From assembly GCF_051622035.1 (NCBI RefSeq), contig NC_135360.1, forward strand, positions 32,691,206 to 32,755,205: DNA of 64,000 nucleotides, in the 5' to 3' direction. Origin of the DNA: Arctopsyche grandis. Its lineage: Eukaryota; Arthropoda; Insecta; Trichoptera; Hydropsychidae. A program made the translations under genes and the position numbers. A model generated the notes under the pieces. That model did no database searches and was not told the DNA's origin. It saw only the letters and a program-made list of their open reading frames with translations. Shown here piece after piece: positions 1-13,600 of the stretch (position 1 is the first letter of the stretch; each line of letters begins with the position of its first letter).

Positions 1-94
1 GGGGTTGTATACGAAAGAGTCGAACGCAAGCTATTACTTACGTATTAAATGTAAAAATTGTGGATTTTTTTCGTATGTTTATATTTACGGCATA

Positions 95-518
95 TTTATT
101 TACTTATTTTTTACATATACACCAGGAAGGCCTTACAGGTAACCACAATGCGCCTTCCTGGCCAATTACAAACATTGCAGCATTTTTTTTATTATACAAG
201 TCGCTGAATTACGAGACACTGAAAAACTCGCAAATTAACGAGACATCTACGAATTGTACATAAATTTTATTGTACATTAATCAATCTCAAATAGTGGTGA
301 CATAGTAGGTAGGAAGAATATTTAGCCGATTTTACCGGGAACCGTTTCAACAATGAAATCAGAGGAAATTGGCAAACTCTGATAAGAAACGATCGACCTG
401 GAGTCACAAACATCCAGGTCTGACCAGCAGCCTACGGATATACTCAGAAAAATTATTTTCAATCGAGGTCAGCTCATGGGATCGAACCCGGCGCCTCTCG
501 GTGCTAGGCAGAAGCTAT
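95..518 (-). mobile_element. tRNA-derived SINE, type 1 head, CCAGGAAGG tail
   Basis: Minus-strand copy: tail hairpin (CCAGGAAGGCC...) first, then the central domain (GATCGACCTGGAGTCACAAA) and the tRNA-like head with B box GGGTTCGATCCC in inverted form. Head slightly truncated. Confidence 0.8.
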
Positions 519-1464
519 CTATTGGATGATCTTAGTATGTACAACTTATTCGTATTATAGTATTTCAAATATAAAATATAGGCATATAAAAAAATCCTAC
601 TCAAGTTCAAACTATCCAAAATGATGCTAGAAGAATTAAATCAAATGAAGCGAAATCGTTTAAATTTCCTCAGAATTGTCTGTCAAATCGATGTGATGAC
701 GTTATCTACTTGAAATCATTATTATTAATATAAATAAAAATTGTTTTTAAAATTTGTATACAGTCTTCTGACAGATTATTTGATTCCGGTCGGAATTCAA
801 ACCCACAACCTATTCGTGCTTTTTTTTTAAAAAAGAGGGTACCGGAACTCATTTTTTGTCAAACTTTTTATTAAAGAAAATTATATTCAAATATCGTTTA
901 AATTAAAATTAAATCAGTTTTTCCTATACCTTGGAGCGAATTAAAAATTAAACAAAATTAATTTGATTTTTTATTTTTTTAATTTTCCGTCCCAGTGCGT
1001 TAATTTACATATATACAAAAAAGCCCTATATATATATGTAAATGAAATATTTCAAAATTACACTTGATTATAAATCAATTAACCTAATATCACCTCAATC
1101 GTTGATATATGTATAGTACAATATATCAATAGGCATAATATTAATAAAATTACTAATATAAAAATTAATAAAGCAAACACCAGTAAGTTAAAGTCTAAAT
1201 AGTTGACATCACTTTACTAAAAAAAAAAAATCAATAGAAAATTCATTGATTGATTGAACGCGCCTGTCTCCATTTTATTGTATTTTACACGGTTCGATTT
1301 CACGCGCCGTCAATGTGACCTATGTATCTATATGTATGTATGTATGTATGTTTTCGACATATTTTTTTATGGAAACGACCAAAATGGCGACGCTTTCGAC
1401 GACAGCATACACGACTGTTACAATTTTTTTTTGTATGATTTTTTTTTTAATTTCAATGACTCAC

Positions 1465-1666
1465 AGTTTAAAAGCTGCTCGCCGTTGCTGGGCGAGTTCG
1501 GGTTCGGCTTGGGCAAATCCAACAAGCTGATCCTGGTCAAGTAGTATGCTGGAGTGTGCTGACGAAGGTCCTGAGGAGCCCTCTCAGCACCAGCAGCAAT
1601 CAAGATGGACGCAACGCCTTCAGGATCTCCAGACATTGCAGCATAATGGAGCGGAGTACGACCATC
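1465..1666 (-). CDS. Ankyrin gene, fourth coding exon
   Basis: Acceptor ATTTCAG before 1666 and donor GTGAGT after 1465. It encodes 67 residues with a canonical ankyrin repeat (DGRTPLHYAAMSGD) then a Pro/Asn/Ser-rich stretch ending NGEQLLN. Phase 1 at the 3' end shows the gene continues leftwards. Confidence 0.8.
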
Positions 1667-4600
1667 CTGAAATTTTTTTTTATAGATCAAACCACACATA
1701 CATATATATTTGCTTAAAAATAAATATGTACATCTAATATATATATATATAATTTTGAAAGAGATTTTGTAACTATGTAAGTATGTAATGTTGATTGGTA
1801 CTAAACATCGAAAACAACTGACAGTTTCTATGACGACGATTCGATATATATTATTTTGGATTCAATTTTTTTTACATATATACCAGGAAGCCCTTACAGG
1901 TAGCCCCAATGCGCCTTCCTGGGCAATTACAAACATTGCAGCATTTTTTTTTATCATACAAATTAACGAGACATCTATGAATTGTACATACATTTTATTG
2001 TACAGCAATCTCAAATAGTGGTGACATAATAGATACATGTTACCGGGAACCGTTTCAACAATGAAATCAGAGAAAATTGGCAAACTCTGATGGGACACGA
2101 TCGACCTGGAATCACAAATCCAGGTCTGACCAGCAGCACTACAGATAAACTCGGAAAAATACTTTTCAATCAAGGTCAGCCCATGGGATCGAACCCGGCA
2201 CCTCTCGACGCTAAGCAGAAGCTTAACGACCGAGCTATACTGCTGGCTAAATAAATTTATTAAAAAACAAATGAATATTTACAATTAGATTCGCCATGTT
2301 TATGCTGTTTATATTACAAATACTGAGCGAAGCCGGGTAAAACAACTATTATATGATACATGATGCATAACTAACAAAATCGACTTTGATGACATATGTA
2401 TTTGATGAGGAACCGTTTCAACAATGAAATCAGATATATTAGCAAACTCTGCTAGGAAATGATCGACTTGGAGCACAAATATCTAAGTCTGACCAGCAGC
2501 CCTATAGAAATACTTCCGAATAATTTCTATTCAACGAGGTCAACCCAGGGCTTGAACCCGGGAGCCTCTCAGTGGTTAGCATTAACCCTTTGAATGCTGA
2601 CCAACGCCGATTAGCGTTTGGCCAAAAAGTCCATGGGCCTGAAAAACGCCGATAGGCGTTTTATTTTAAGCATGTACAAAGTAAATAAGAATACTACCTG
2701 CTAAGCCTTTCTAGCTAGCATTGGATAAAATGCATTGAATATGGGTCGTGTAATCCATGTCATTCATTTTTAAACGTTTATAAAGACCTTGTTTATTTTA
2801 TAAGATTATAAAGATTTTATTTATTTTATATTGTTGCAAGATATGTTAGAGAGTCTAAACACACCTTTACAAAACTCGAAATCCTCAGCGGTAGTTATCT
2901 AGGGTTTGTTTGGATTAGCTACAATTTCTATACCTGCTTTCTATCGGATTTCTAAATAATTCTAGTTGGAAATTTTCAGCGTGGTGGGCTTTCAACAGAA
3001 GACATCAACACTTAAAGGGTTAATGCAACCACCGAGTGATTTTGCTTTTTTATACGAAGGGTGCAGGAAAAGTATATATAATATATAATTCAGAATAATC
3101 ATAATGCTAGTATATACATACATATCCAGCAGCATAGATGAATAAATATTATGTAATGCTTTCAACTGTGTGGTCACAATTTCTATCTCGTATGCTACTG
3201 GCCAGACCTTGGATATGTGGCTCCAAGGTCAATCGTTTCCCATCAGAGTGTGCAAATTTATCTGATTTCAATGAAACGATTCCAACAAATTGGCAACCCT
3301 TTCCCTATCCCTTTTGCAAAAATTCGAATCTCGATTTTCGCTGATTAGAAAATGCTGCAATTTTTTTTTCATAGATTTTCCATAGATGTCGCGTTTAATA
3401 AATGGGTGTTTATGTGATAAATTAATCAATATATAATTCTTAATCTGTACGGAACGCTCGTCGTATTGGAGCAATCTGTTAGATGACTGTGCATGATTGG
3501 TTGAATAAATAAAATAAAAAAATAAAAGCAAAAACAGCTACGGGAAGAACATAAAAATAAAAATAAAATATATATATAAATAAAATATATAAAATATATA
3601 AATAAATAAAATATATAAAATAAAATATTGTTGCGTAGGGGTGGGTGGAGGATCCAAGTAAAAGGCCAAAGTCGTGTCACAGCATTTTTTGGTGATTAAG
3701 GAGATCCACGCACCGCCAGTGCTCCGTCCAGAATGCCTTGATATGGTCTAAGTACCGCCTTATAAAGGTTAGATCTCTCAGGACGTCCAATCTGTTTACC
3801 TGTTGTATAGTCACGTATTCGGATATGTATTTCCACGAAATTGGGTCTCCCCGTACCGATTCTGAGAAAGGACTAATAACGGTCATTGTTTTGCCTAAAT
3901 GCACTTAGAGTCCAGATATAATCCTGGAAGTAAGTGCAATCACTTAGTTAATCCGTTAACAGATAACCCTTGAACGGTCACATAGTCTCTGGGATTCTAT
4001 TCGCTTAATCCGCGGCGTATAAAGGACAGATCGCTCAGGGCATCTTCGACGTCCGGTTACTTCTCTATTGTTTAGGCATGCACCCGGATATGCATTTCCA
4101 CGATATTCAGTCCCACGCTATCGCTGTCAGTTCTGAGAACTCCACGGGAATGCGACCGAGTGCCGTTACCGCCGCTAAGTGCATTCGGGCGTCTCTAATT
4201 GTTAGCCGACTTAAGCCTGGAGATAATCCTCGAAACCAATTATAACGGCGGCTCCTTTTAGCATACGCTACACTATTAAATAACAACAACAACTAAACTT
4301 CCACTCTATATAAGAGAAACTTCCTTACGTAAAATCTCAGGTGAAAATTTTTGCAATACGCTTAGCCGCATTAAATCAATTCACTCTATCGTACGTAAAG
4401 AAAGTCGCGCTGAAAAAGTTGTTATCAAAAGCACTTATTTATTAAATTTAATGGGCGAAAAGAAGAATATTTTATTTTCTAATTTTCCTTCCTCACACAA
4501 AGGCCTAGAATTATTATTTTCCCAGGGCCTGCATAATCGATAACAGACTTTCAACACAGAAGATATACATATAAAGTATACATCGACAAGTCATCATTAG

Positions 4601-7600
4601 TGATAAGATTAAGAACAATAAATAGTTAATAGAAATAAGAACAGTTAACCCCTTTGTATAGGACACTGACTAATCAATATGATTAATAACAACTAATACT
4701 TTTCACATGAAATATTCATCGACATGTATCACATAGCGGCAAGAAACTGATTAAAACCAATCACACTAACCATTATATTATAAAATAAGACATTGCTTAC
4801 CATTCATTAATATTCCGCACCAAAAAACTTATAATGAAATATATTCATCATCGAAATGTGTCAATGAGAGATAAGATTTAATATAAAAGGCACATGCACT
4901 GGTACTAACAGTTAGTCCAAAAATGGACCGTCAATTCTCAACTGGTGAGTACAACCTAATTACTTTTATTGGATTATTGTATTTTAAAATTTGCCTAAGA
5001 GTGGCATATATTTTAAGGATGTGTCTGATGACATCCTTCATATTTATTTAAGTTTGGACCATAGTGGCATTACAGGAGTCCCTAATGCGCCGCAATGGTC
5101 CAAAAATATAGAGAGATGAGAGAAATCAAAATACATATGTACATACATATTATATATACACAGACAAAATACATGTATGCACAATCATAAAAAAAACAAT
5201 ACTATTATAATAATAAGAATCATATATCGTGGAAAGAGACGCGGCATAGTGTGGGCATTAGAGTGGGCTTTGCGCATGCGCGTCGCTTTGGATAGTGGGT
5301 ATCGTATATAATAATTCTGGGTTTGGTGCATCCGCTCTAAAATCGCCAGACAAACGAACGACAGATTAACAGAACGGCAGCTTTAAACGTAATTCTCGTT
5401 TTCTCGAATGATAGATTGCACATCAGATGACCGCATGCAATAATTCTTTTGCTTATGTCAGCCGATCAAATGGCGGCTTCCGTTGATTCGAATTGCGATC
5501 TTTTACCGGATGCACAATTGTGTGCACCCAGGCCACTAGTATCAAATAATAAAATTCAAAGTTCAGAATGTCTTGCATCTACAGCCAACACCAATATATA
5601 AGAAACAGCCACAAATAAAAAGCATCCCTGAGAGGCCCCAATAGAAAAGAGAAGATTAAAATTCCACTCATACATCACATACATGATGAGCGCAGGCTAC
5701 CAGACAAATAGCTTAAAATAATCTTCGATAATCTACGTTCACTGAGGTGGAAAATATCAGATTTAGGCTCAGCAGCAATGATTTTATTGAAAAGTCGGAT
5801 TGCTCTTGGAATAGGAGCCGTCCGATAAAGAACTGTGCGAGCAGAAGTTCAACCATCAAATGATGATGTCTACCACGCATATAATTATTAGGGACATAAA
5901 GTCCCAACTGTTCCAGCAACGACGGGAATGACGTATTACCACGTAGAAGCTGGAGAGCAAAACGAATTAGTGCGAATTTTCGTCGAAGTTCAACGGAATT
6001 ATATGGCGAAATTATTTCCTAACGTATGCGCGCTTTATGTGTTCATGCGTTGTTGTTAATTTTGTACTTGGTTATGTACAGTGTGGTTTTTTTTATTAGA
6101 ACAGTGATGTGCGGTTGTTCTTGTGCGATATTCATGAACAACCGTCTCGTTCTCCGACGAAAGGGTCTCTTGGACTGTATTCGTTGGGGGGGTGGTGGCC
6201 TCATGTTGAGGGCTTTAAGGGTCAAATTCCTTGACCTTTAAAGCGGGCTTACAAAGGGCGAAATCAGACAGCGGTGAATGTGAAAGGACTAAGGACATTA
6301 GTGTGCTCGCGCAGAATACGGGAGGAAAAGCCTGTTCCTCTTGTTCCTGTTGCATTCTGCTCGCGCAAATTAAGTGAGTATGTACCGTTTACCATGCACC
6401 CTTTTTTTTGATCTTTCGACTTAGGATCTTTCGATTTTCGATCTTTGCCTTCCGATATTTGTGTTTTCTGTAATTTAACATTCTGGCTCGTCGCGGAGAC
6501 CGATTTTTTCTATATGTTTGAGCCCAATATGTTTGAGTCCAAGTTTGAGTTTGAGTCCAAGTATGAGCCCAAAAGGAAAGGAGTGGTATAGAGATATGGG
6601 TTAAACCTACATATACTCTTTCTTATATATGTAGGCAAACGAAGATATGGTTTTGCATTTTCTCAATCATTTTATATACATATGTATATATGAAGATGAT
6701 GATAAAATGTATAAAGCAGTTCATTTGCTACAGGATTTACAAAGCAAAGCGTTCATATTGTTCACGTGAAATCATATAAGAAAAAAAATCATATCAAGTA
6801 CTTGTATCCAAAAGTGCCAGATACTATTGTTCTTAACCAAGAAAACGATGACTAATAGAGTTAGTGTAAATAAAAAAGTGGCTCGATCAATCTTACACGT
6901 AAATATCGTCATCCTATTGATTAGCTTTCATCAAAAAAAAAAAAAAAAATAGACCACCATAGAATGATGAGGTCATGCAGAAATACATACTATGGAAGCG
7001 GACGATTGTCCTCGGGTAAAATAGCATTTTGGTTTAAGGTCAAATGAATGATCGATCGTGTGTGGGTACTTACGCTATCTCTCATGTGTACGGTCGTCGG
7101 ATAGTTCTCGATTAAATATTTAGTGATGTCTTCGTGGTCGAAGTATACAGCCTTGTGCAAAAGTCCCACGCCAGCCCTGTCCCTGCACAGGGCCAGACGC
7201 CTCTTTGCAGGATCCCGGTCCAGGATCGTCTGAAATTAAAGAAAGATTTGTCATTTGTAAATATAGTAAGTGATTGGACAATTGAACACATGCCTTAAGT
7301 ATGGCTTAATGGTAGCATGTATGTTTAGCACCGAGTGATCAGTGGGTTCGATCCGCCATACTGCTGGTTAGATTTGGGGGTATTTGTGAATCTTGATTTG
7401 GGGGACTCCAAATCGATTGTTTCTTATCAGAGTTGCCAATTTTATCTGCATATTTACTATACTGGGAGGTCTGCAGCCCATGTGGACGACAAAAATAGCA
7501 TGAATATGTACTATAGTGGAAACAACTGATAAATACTCTTTTAAATCAACGATCTAAAGTAAATTTGTTTTAAAATTATAAAATAAAAATTTATTTTATA

Positions 7601-10600
7601 ATTTAATACTTGCAAAAAGGCTTATGGTCCCAATTAAATTTTTTTCCCAAGATGTCATTTTCGGGTTGCCGCTGAGCGACATCTATGGCACTAAACCTGT
7701 ACATATATAAATTTGTAGATTATCATATTCAAATAGTGGTGCCATAATTTATTTATTTATTTATTTTACAAATATACCAGGAAGGCTTAACAGGTAAACC
7801 CCAAATGCGCCTTCCTGGTCCACATAATTATTACAAAGATACAATATCTGACATCTATGTTCAGTATACATATACATATTACAAACATCGTATTACATAA
7901 TACGATAAATAACGATGAATAACTTTCATGTAACAATACGAATTTTATATTCGATAAACAACCACATAGACATCTATGGTGAGCAATATGGCGACACCTA
8001 AGATATAACAATAACTAAAGGTTCGCAACAGAAAATTAGGAAGGAAACGCCAATTTTACAGGAATCGTTTCAATGAAAATCAGAAAAATTGGCAAATTGT
8101 GATAAGAAACGATCGACCTAGACAAATCAAGGTCTGGCCAACAGCGAGACTTAGCGGGGAATCGAACTCGTAACATCAAATACGAAATAATTCAACATTC
8201 ACCACTAGACCACGCTGCTGGTTAATGGGTAATGGGTAGGATGGTTTTTGCCAATTTGATGAGCAACCGTTTTAACAATGAAATCAGATAAATTGGCAAA
8301 CTCTGATAGGAAACGATCGGCTTGAAGTCACAAATATCCAAGCCTGGCCAGCAGCACTATAGAAATACTCGGAATAAATAATTTTTAATTGAGGTCAACC
8401 CACGGGATCGAACCCGGCAACCTTTCGGTGGTTAGCATTTACGCAACCACCAAGCTATGCTGCTGGCTTGAATTATGTTTAGGAAAATTAGTTCGACCCT
8501 TGCAGGTATGATCTTACTACAATTACAATCCGATCAATAGTCATGACAGCATGATGAAAATTGTATTAAAACATGTAAATATATAAACCCTTATAGCATA
8601 ATGAATTTTTAGCTTTTGCCCTCGATTGACCTTTAACCAGCGATACGACGGCTAAACTATAGATAAAATAAATAGTAAAAATATATAAAAATAGTAAGCC
8701 CTCACTCATGGAATTGTCTCAAGATAAAATCGTAATATTAAGTACATATAATCTTAACCAAAAAGGTCTTGTGAGAAATTTCACTCACATATAAATCACA
8801 ATATATTTTTACGTTCGCCCACTCGGCAGGGGTTAATAAAGCTAGAATTCAACTTTATCATCTTATCGAATGATTATATTTTATATACACGTTGTACATA
8901 CATACATATATAGCATACGTGTACATACATATACATATATAGGTAATATTCAACCGAAATCGCCCACACGTGATTATGTTAGGAACCATTTCGTTTATAT
9001 TATATTATACATATAGAAACTACGTCACGTTACGACTAATATCTTAAAGACCGAGCATGAAATGTTTGAGCATCGCATCTGTAGACAGAGCTTAATTTTT
9101 TGGGATAATATCATTTTATTTATTTTTTATTTTATTCTATTTTTAATTTATACCAGGAAGGCCTAACAGGTAATCCTAGTTCCTGTCCAGAAACCTTGTA
9201 CATTTGATACAAGTATTATTAGTATTATACAAAGTAAACACATATCAATTAACATACACAAATTTGCAACATTTTATGCAATTCAGTGAAATTCGATATT
9301 GCTGAAAACTCGAGATTTGCGATAAAATGGGCAAAGTTGTCAATTTGTTGGAACTGTTTCAATGAAAATCAGATAAATTGGCAAACTCTGATAGGAAACG
9401 ATTGATCTGGAGTCACAGATCCAAGGTCTGACCAGCAGAAACCAGTGGGATTTGAACCAGTGACCACTTTGTTCAGAGCATTATATGCTTTATAAGCATT
9501 ATATGCTTTGAAAAAAGTGGTCACGGGTTCAACCTGCTAACCACTAGTCTATTCTGCTATTTATTTATAGTGGGTCGAATCTAGGTATGTAGTAGACGAG
9601 TTTACTCAATGTTCGGACCTACATATTTAGATCTCCTTTTCGACACGAAATGGTAGTTTCATCTAATTTCATCAAAATTCTTTTCTAGAAGAAATGGTTA
9701 TTCTACATATGTATATGTATATATGTATGTATATAAAATTGAATGTCTGTCTGTCTCGTATGGGCTCCTAAACCACTCAACCGATAACGATGGAACTTTC
9801 AGGCTTTGTTGTATTCATGTTCGGGAAGATTACTGTGAAAAAAATATGGGAAAAAACCTCTTAACCCTCCCTCACCGAAGTGGGGTATGCAAGTGCCCCA
9901 ATTTTTACGTTTTTCGTAATAACTATGTGGTTTTCAAAGCTATACACCCTATATTTCTTGTATTCCTAGAATGAACTACAATAAATTTATTTTAATAGAT
10001 TTTGTATGATTTAGAAAAGGGGTACACCGTAAAAAAATACATTTATACACTTCTACGTTCCAAAGTATGATTTAAAGGCGGTAGAGATAAGTCATGTTTT
10101 TTACTGTTCGGTTGCATATTCTTGTTGATCGATGAATCAATGCGAGAGAAAGAGACAGCTTTATTTTCGTAAGCTATTGTTTTCATCGCTTTTGGCGCGT
10201 GGCTATTGAGTCACGTAGTCGCCTGCTGGCCTTACCTATGTGCGTTTGCGTGTTGATGCTTGTCGTTATTTTTTAATATAAAAATAGTCAAAAACATGCT
10301 ATAGGACTAAAACTTTTTTTATGTTGATGTATAAAATGATTAATAAGATATATATTGAACCTATTTGTATTGAGAAAAGCTGTATTTTGATTAAAAAATA
10401 CTGGGGTCTTACTCGACCCCGGTTCGGGACACTCGTTCGATCTTGACGCTCCGTCCTTCAAAGGTTAATAATAATATTTTAATTTACGATTTTACCGACG
10501 CGAAAGTTTGAAGTGCCATTGTGTAGTCCAGGAAATTTGTTCGTTGATAAACCACGTTACTATTTGGTTTATGACGATTCGGAGTTGAAGAGACGTTAGT

Positions 10601-13600
10601 AAAGCTATAAACCATCACTTGAAACGGGAATGGGAATTGCATGCCTTATTCTGGCATTGCAACGCATGCCGGGTTCAGCTAGTGTCTTATAAATACATGT
10701 GTAGAAGCATTTACCTTGAGCTGTTGAAGGTCTCCATCTGTGACAGCTTCGTGTAGCTGTTCACATTTATCTACAAGAGCTGGTAGACCTTTGAGGAAAG
10801 TTTTGGCTCTAATAGTAGCTGCTGGCAATCTAAGCCTGAGCAATCTTCCACCATGGCCGCCTAGGGCGGCACGTTGCAGGCGTTCCACGTCACCCCCACG
10901 TGCCCAACGACGAGCCTCCACCACTGGAAAATTAAAATTATAAATTTAAACAACTTTTAAAACTATATATAAAAAAATTAGACTCCCGCCAAAAAAAAAA
11001 TCATATATTAAGTGCGGCAAAGAAACGGGTTGAAGCAAAATTCACATTTTGATTAAATAAAAATAAATAAAATAAAATTTCTTCCACCATTATAAACAGC
11101 GGTAATATTTTATTACGTATTATTAATTTAATGTATTTATAAATGTCATTAATGGCGTAGTAAAGCGCATTCTAAATATGGCACCAAATCCGCCACGCTT
11201 ATTACTATCGACCGTAAAAATTCAGCGCCGTTTAACTTTGACATTAAAACTAATCCAAAAAATCTGAAATAAACTATTTCTGTTCGAATTGAAAATATTT
11301 TTTCGCCAAAAGATAGGATTTTATGCCGAAAAGTGCGGCAATCAATCTACAGAGCTAGTATGCCGCAACAATGCGCGCTGAATATTAAATTAAAATCTAC
11401 GATTAAATTATCAACATTTTTATATATTTTAAATAAAATACAATAGAAAATTACGTATTTTTCAATATTGCAAAATTACGTATTTTCAATATATAAACAT
11501 TTTTTTTTATTATTTTTAAATTGCGCATTACTCTGCCGCACCCGTACAATGCTACAAATGGCAACATTCAAAGCTTTATAGTATACCCCAACTTACGCAT
11601 ATCTAATACCATTATATTATATTACAAACTGATTTGCATCGCATTTCGTAATTTCGCCATTGTTCATTTGGGGTGGTATTTTCGATTTGTATTTATTACG
11701 GCAGGTATAATATTATTATATTATTGTTATGGCACGAATAACGCGTTAGTATAATAATATCTGAGATCGAATAAAAATTAGCCCTGGGGGAAAAATCAAT
11801 CGCTTATAAATATACATATGTACGTATATGTGAATTATTAAATAAAAATAATGGCTTATTATTAAATTGTAAGAAGACTCACTGATGATTTCAAAATGGT
11901 ATGGAGGAAGTACTTGATGCTCGTAATGACCATTATAAAATGCTGCTTATTAGTATTGCGTGCAAGTTTATATAGCCTTTAGAAAATTGCGAAAAAATAT
12001 AACATTTCTGACTTTGTATGTAATATATATATATATATATATGTATGCTTGCAGTGACGTTATTGCTATTTATGCGAATTTATATAATTAATTTGTGCAA
12101 TGCCTATCTCAAAATTGATTTATTAAGGCGTATTATAATTTTTATGACTCTTTGTTCGGAGAAGTGTAATTTTCATAAATGTTATTTTATCATTTAAATC
12201 TCATCAAATATACTCAAAACTGAATTTCGAAATTGAAACAATAGTATTATAGTTTTACTCGTAAATTTGTTTTTTATTAGCTTTGACGTAGAACTACACA
12301 TATCATTGATACTTATGTACATATATTAAGAGGGCTGGACACCAGCGCTATGTCCATACAAACGTATTACACTTCTCCCTTCCTCAATTATGGCACTAGA
12401 GAAATTATTTTTTAATATGCTATGGATATCCACCATTGAGATGCATCTATCGTTTTATTTTTTTGATAAGTTATTTTTTATAGGAGCTAGGAGCCGCCAA
12501 ACATCTATAAAATCGCCTCTTTTTTACACCCACGAAAAGAGTCCAGCGCACTTGTTTAACGGTCGATTTAGAAAAAAATACGCACATAGTTGCACAGAAA
12601 ATATCTTTATCATACCGATGATGAAATTTTTTTAAAAATTGGTCCAGTTTTGGAGGAGAAAATAGGAGAATACGAAACCTCGATTTTGTCGATTTAAAAT
12701 ACGTATTATCTGGTCGAAGCGAAACTGTCGCATTCACTCAATATATATATATTGATATATATTGTCGCATTCACTCAATATATATGTACATTCACTCAAT
12801 ATATATATCGAAGAAAGGAACAGCAACAAAATTAAGGTTTCGGGTGTACAGCCCTCTTAAGGTACAAATATTAGAAAGTATCCCATTAAAAATCGCAATA
12901 AATCCGATATTTTTCGCTTGAATTGCAATAATAATTCAAAAATTGAATAGAGTTGGAATGATGTTTTAAAATGATAAACCCGGTGATTTACAGTCAGTGC
13001 GCAATATTGCTTTAAAGTTTTACTATAAAAGTGTATAATTTTGAATGAATTTACGTGATAAACGAAATTTGTGATATTTTAAATGATGTTCATAATGTTT
13101 TTATCTCACGAAGGCGTATTTTATATCATGATATTTTAGTAAAAGGGGTATATTTTTGCAAAATGTCTACATATATAATATATAATTTCGAAAGAAACTT
13201 TGCATATATGTAACCATGGTTGGTTAGTTCGTAGACAACATATTTGATTTTTTTTTTTTTCGATTCATAGGCGCTGATTCGATTTTTTTCGATTCAAAGG
13301 ATTCGAAGTCCCCGGGGGCGCGGGCGCCGGTGGCGCAGGCACCGGATTATGGTATACATATAATTTCGAAAGAGACTTAGTATATCTATTTGTTTGTTCG
13401 TGACAGTCAATTTAATAAAAAAATGAGTATTCAAATAAATTTAATAAAAAGTTTACTATAAGATTAGTCATTTTTAAGCGGTTTATATTACAAATACCGA
13501 GCGAAGCCGGATAAAACCACTAGTATCTAATATATTCATCATTAATGATAATTTATACGGTTCCAATGTGTTTGTTTCCTATATATTTTAAATACGCCCA

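Noticed and set aside
4107..4292. 61-aa minus-strand frame
   Set aside because: Lies in LTR-like repeat sequence with no protein similarity I can see.
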